DNA of 6,070 bases from contig JAJRAG010000031.1 in NCBI GenBank assembly GCA_028682925.1, positions 1-6,070 of the forward strand, in the 5' to 3' direction. The stretch's first letter is position 1. Each line of letters opens with the position of its first letter. This document shows, one piece after another, positions 4,487-6,070 of this stretch. The notes under the pieces were generated by a model. It searched no databases and was not told the origin of the DNA. It saw only the letters and a program-made list of their open reading frames with translations. Made by a program: the position numbers and the translations under genes. The DNA is from Methanomassiliicoccales archaeon (lineage in GTDB: Archaea; Thermoplasmatota; Thermoplasmata; Methanomassiliicoccales; JACIVX01).

Positions 4487-6070
4487 ATGAGGAGCGACAC
4501 TGTCAGGACAGGGGTGGAGAAGGCCCCGAGCAGGGGTCTGTTGAGAGCGACCGGGCTCTCGGACGAGGATCTGACGAAACCGTTCATCGGCATCGCCAAC
4601 TCTTGGAACGAGGTCATTCCAGGTCACATCCACCTCAACAGACTCGTCGATGAGGTCAAGCGCGGAATAATCGAGGCAGGTGGCGTCCCATTCACATTCG
4701 GAGTGCCCGGGGTGTGCGATGGGATCGCCATGGGTCATCCTGGAATGAGATACGCGCTCCCCTCTCGAGAAACGATATCAGATTGCGTGGAGCTCATGGT
4801 GCAAGCCCACTGTTTCGATGGCTGGGTGGGCGTCACGAATTGTGATAAGATAACACCAGGAATGATAATGGCGGCGGGCAGATTGGACATACCGACCATC
4901 ATGCTTACTGGGGGGCCGATGAAAGAAGGAAGACTGGAGGGAAGGAAGCTGGATACTCAGAGCATCTTCGAGGTACTAGGAGAGTATGCAGCCGGGAAAG
5001 CAAACGAGGGGATGGTGAGAAAGGTCGAATCACATGCATGTCCTGGGGAAGGGTCATGCGCGGGACTTTTTACAGCGAACACGATGGCATGCCTGACGGA
5101 AGCGATGGGTCTTAGTCTAATCGGTTGCGGCTCCTCTCTCGCTGTGAGCAAGAAGAAGAGGTCGATAGCTGGGGAGAGTGGGAGAAGGATAGTGACGCTC
5201 GTCAAAGAGAATATCAAGCCAAGCTCGATCGTCACGGAGAACTCGCTCGTGAACGCGGTAAAGGTGGACATGGCTATAGGCGGCTCGACGAACACGGCGC
5301 TCCACATCCCCGCAATAGCTTCGGAATTTGGATTCCAGATCGATCTGAACACGTTCGACCAGGTCTCAAAAAAGATTCCCCACATAACGAGTCTCAGGCC
5401 GAGCGGTCCCTACTTCATGAGCGATTTTGATCGGGCGGGGGGAGTTCCAGCGGTCTTGAAGAGGTTGAAGAAATACCTTTCGGACGAGATGACCGTGTCC
5501 GGCAAGAGCATCTATCAGATCGCGGACGAAACAAGAATCATGGATGCCAAAATCATTAGACATGTCACAAAACCGTTCCATAGGGAGGGCGGCATCGCGG
5601 TCTTGCGAGGAAACCTCGCACCAGATGGAGCCGTCGTCAAGCAGTCGGCCGTCAGCGACAGGATGATGAGGTTCACAGGCATAGCTCGGGTATTCGATTC
5701 GGAGGACCGCGCAATCTCCGCGATTTCCAAAGGGAGAATTGTCGCTGGGGATGTCGTTGTCATAAGATATGAGGGTCCGAAAGGCGGACCAGGCATGCCA
5801 GAGATGCTCGCCCCAACGAGCCTTATCGTCGGAATGGGACTGATGGATTCGGTCGCTCTCATCACCGATGGAAGGTTCTCCGGAGCGACTAGGGGTCCAT
5901 GCATCGGGCATGTCTGTCCAGAGGCTTTCGATGGCGGACCGATCGCTGTTGTGAAGAACGGGGACAAGATCAGAGTCGACATACCTGGGCGAGAGCTCGA
6001 GCTCCTGATTTCGGATAGAGAGTTGCAGTCGAGGCTAAAGAGATTCAAACCGCCTGATCGCGAGTTGAAA
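4487..6070 (+). CDS. ilvD: Dihydroxy-acid dehydratase (IlvD), 3'-truncated by window edge
   Basis: Iron-sulfur enzyme that dehydrates 2,3-dihydroxy-isovalerate and 2,3-dihydroxy-3-methylvalerate to the 2-keto acids leading to valine, leucine and isoleucine (EC 4.2.1.9). The frame is open from ATG 4487 to the edge, 528 codons without a stop; archaeal IlvD is about 550 residues, so perhaps 20-30 are missing. Motifs: MRSDTVRTGVEKAPSRGLLR at the start; GIANSWNEVIPGHIHL at 35-50; GVCDGIAMGHPGM at 75-87; LPSRETISDCVE near 91-102; NCDKITPGM at 118-126, where Cys119 would bind the cluster and Lys121 is the usual carbamylated Mg ligand; ACPGEGSCAGLFTANTM at 184-200 with Cys191; MAIGGSTNT at 262-270; IRYEGPKGGPGMPEM at 426-440; and ITDGRFSGATRGPCIGH at 459-475, with Ser465 the probable catalytic base. 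The related 6-phosphogluconate dehydratase (Edd) is a less likely reading, as the sequence follows the IlvD pattern. It seems to be its own transcription unit. Confidence 0.97.
   Translation, partial: MRSDTVRTGVEKAPSRGLLRATGLSDEDLTKPFIGIANSWNEVIPGHIHLNRLVDEVKRGIIEAGGVPFTFGVPGVCDGIAMGHPGMRYALPSRETISDCVELMVQAHCFDGWVGVTNCDKITPGMIMAAGRLDIPTIMLTGGPMKEGRLEGRKLDTQSIFEVLGEYAAGKANEGMVRKVESHACPGEGSCAGLFTANTMACLTEAMGLSLIGCGSSLAVSKKKRSIAGESGRRIVTLVKENIKPSSIVTENSLVNAVKVDMAIGGSTNTALHIPAIASEFGFQIDLNTFDQVSKKIPHITSLRPSGPYFMSDFDRAGGVPAVLKRLKKYLSDEMTVSGKSIYQIADETRIMDAKIIRHVTKPFHREGGIAVLRGNLAPDGAVVKQSAVSDRMMRFTGIARVFDSEDRAISAISKGRIVAGDVVVIRYEGPKGGPGMPEMLAPTSLIVGMGLMDSVALITDGRFSGATRGPCIGHVCPEAFDGGPIAVVKNGDKIRVDIPGRELELLISDRELQSRLKRFKPPDRELK

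Noticed and set aside
4366..4653. Plus-strand frame of 95 codons spanning the mscS end and ilvD start
   Set aside because: It overlaps both genes in another frame, has no ribosome binding site and gives a low-complexity polar translation. The real gene here is ilvD, which begins at 4487 in a different frame.
5366..6048. Overlapping minus-strand open frames of about 180 codons near the right end
   Set aside because: They lie opposite the ilvD frame, which carries all the expected family motifs across this stretch. The minus-strand translations show no family features.
1..6070. An undescribed defence, mobile or biosynthetic system
   Set aside because: All five coding regions are recognisable housekeeping or common families with intact motifs. 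The gaps are 95 bases or shorter and hold only regulatory-type sequence. No repeats, integrase, transposase or odd composition was seen.

Overview
The window is a piece of archaeal chromosome, most likely from the Thermoplasmatota or a close euryarchaeal relative. The translation factors are plainly archaeal: EF-2 carries the diphthamide histidine motif, EF-1A has the archaeal/eukaryotic domain layout, and uS10 is of the archaeal/eukaryotic type. From memory, EF-2 and EF-1A resemble Thermoplasma-type proteins most. A tree would be needed to settle the lineage. Base composition looks moderate (slightly above half GC by eye) and even across all genes, and I see no sign of recent transfer.

Layout, all genes on the + strand. 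Bases 1-1716 hold the C-terminal ~571 residues of EF-2, cut by the left edge inside the GTPase domain. An 88-base gap (1717-1804) carries a good archaeal TATA box and a strong Shine-Dalgarno for EF-1A (1805-3082). After 35 bases comes ribosomal protein uS10 (3118-3429). EF-2, EF-1A and uS10 in this order form the distal end of the classical archaeal str (translation) cluster. The gap at 3430-3521 is pyrimidine-rich at first and probably ends the cluster. It is followed by an MscS-family mechanosensitive channel (3522-4391), a separate transcription unit with no Shine-Dalgarno. After a 95-base gap with a perfect inverted repeat next to a weak TATA-like sequence comes ilvD, dihydroxy-acid dehydratase (4487 to the right edge at 6070). 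It stays open for 528 codons and is cut just short of its end.

How the genes relate: EF-2, EF-1A and uS10 act together in protein synthesis. EF-1A delivers aminoacyl-tRNA, EF-2 translocates, and uS10 is part of the small subunit head. The internal promoter before EF-1A suggests extra transcription of the two distal genes. The channel (osmotic protection) and IlvD (branched-chain amino acid synthesis) have no evident link to the str genes or to each other.

I found no mobile element, CRISPR array, tRNA or rRNA gene, and no convincing undescribed system. The points worth a second look are modest: a C-rich pyrimidine motif shared after EF-1A and uS10, a possible operator before ilvD, and the cysteine pattern of IlvD.
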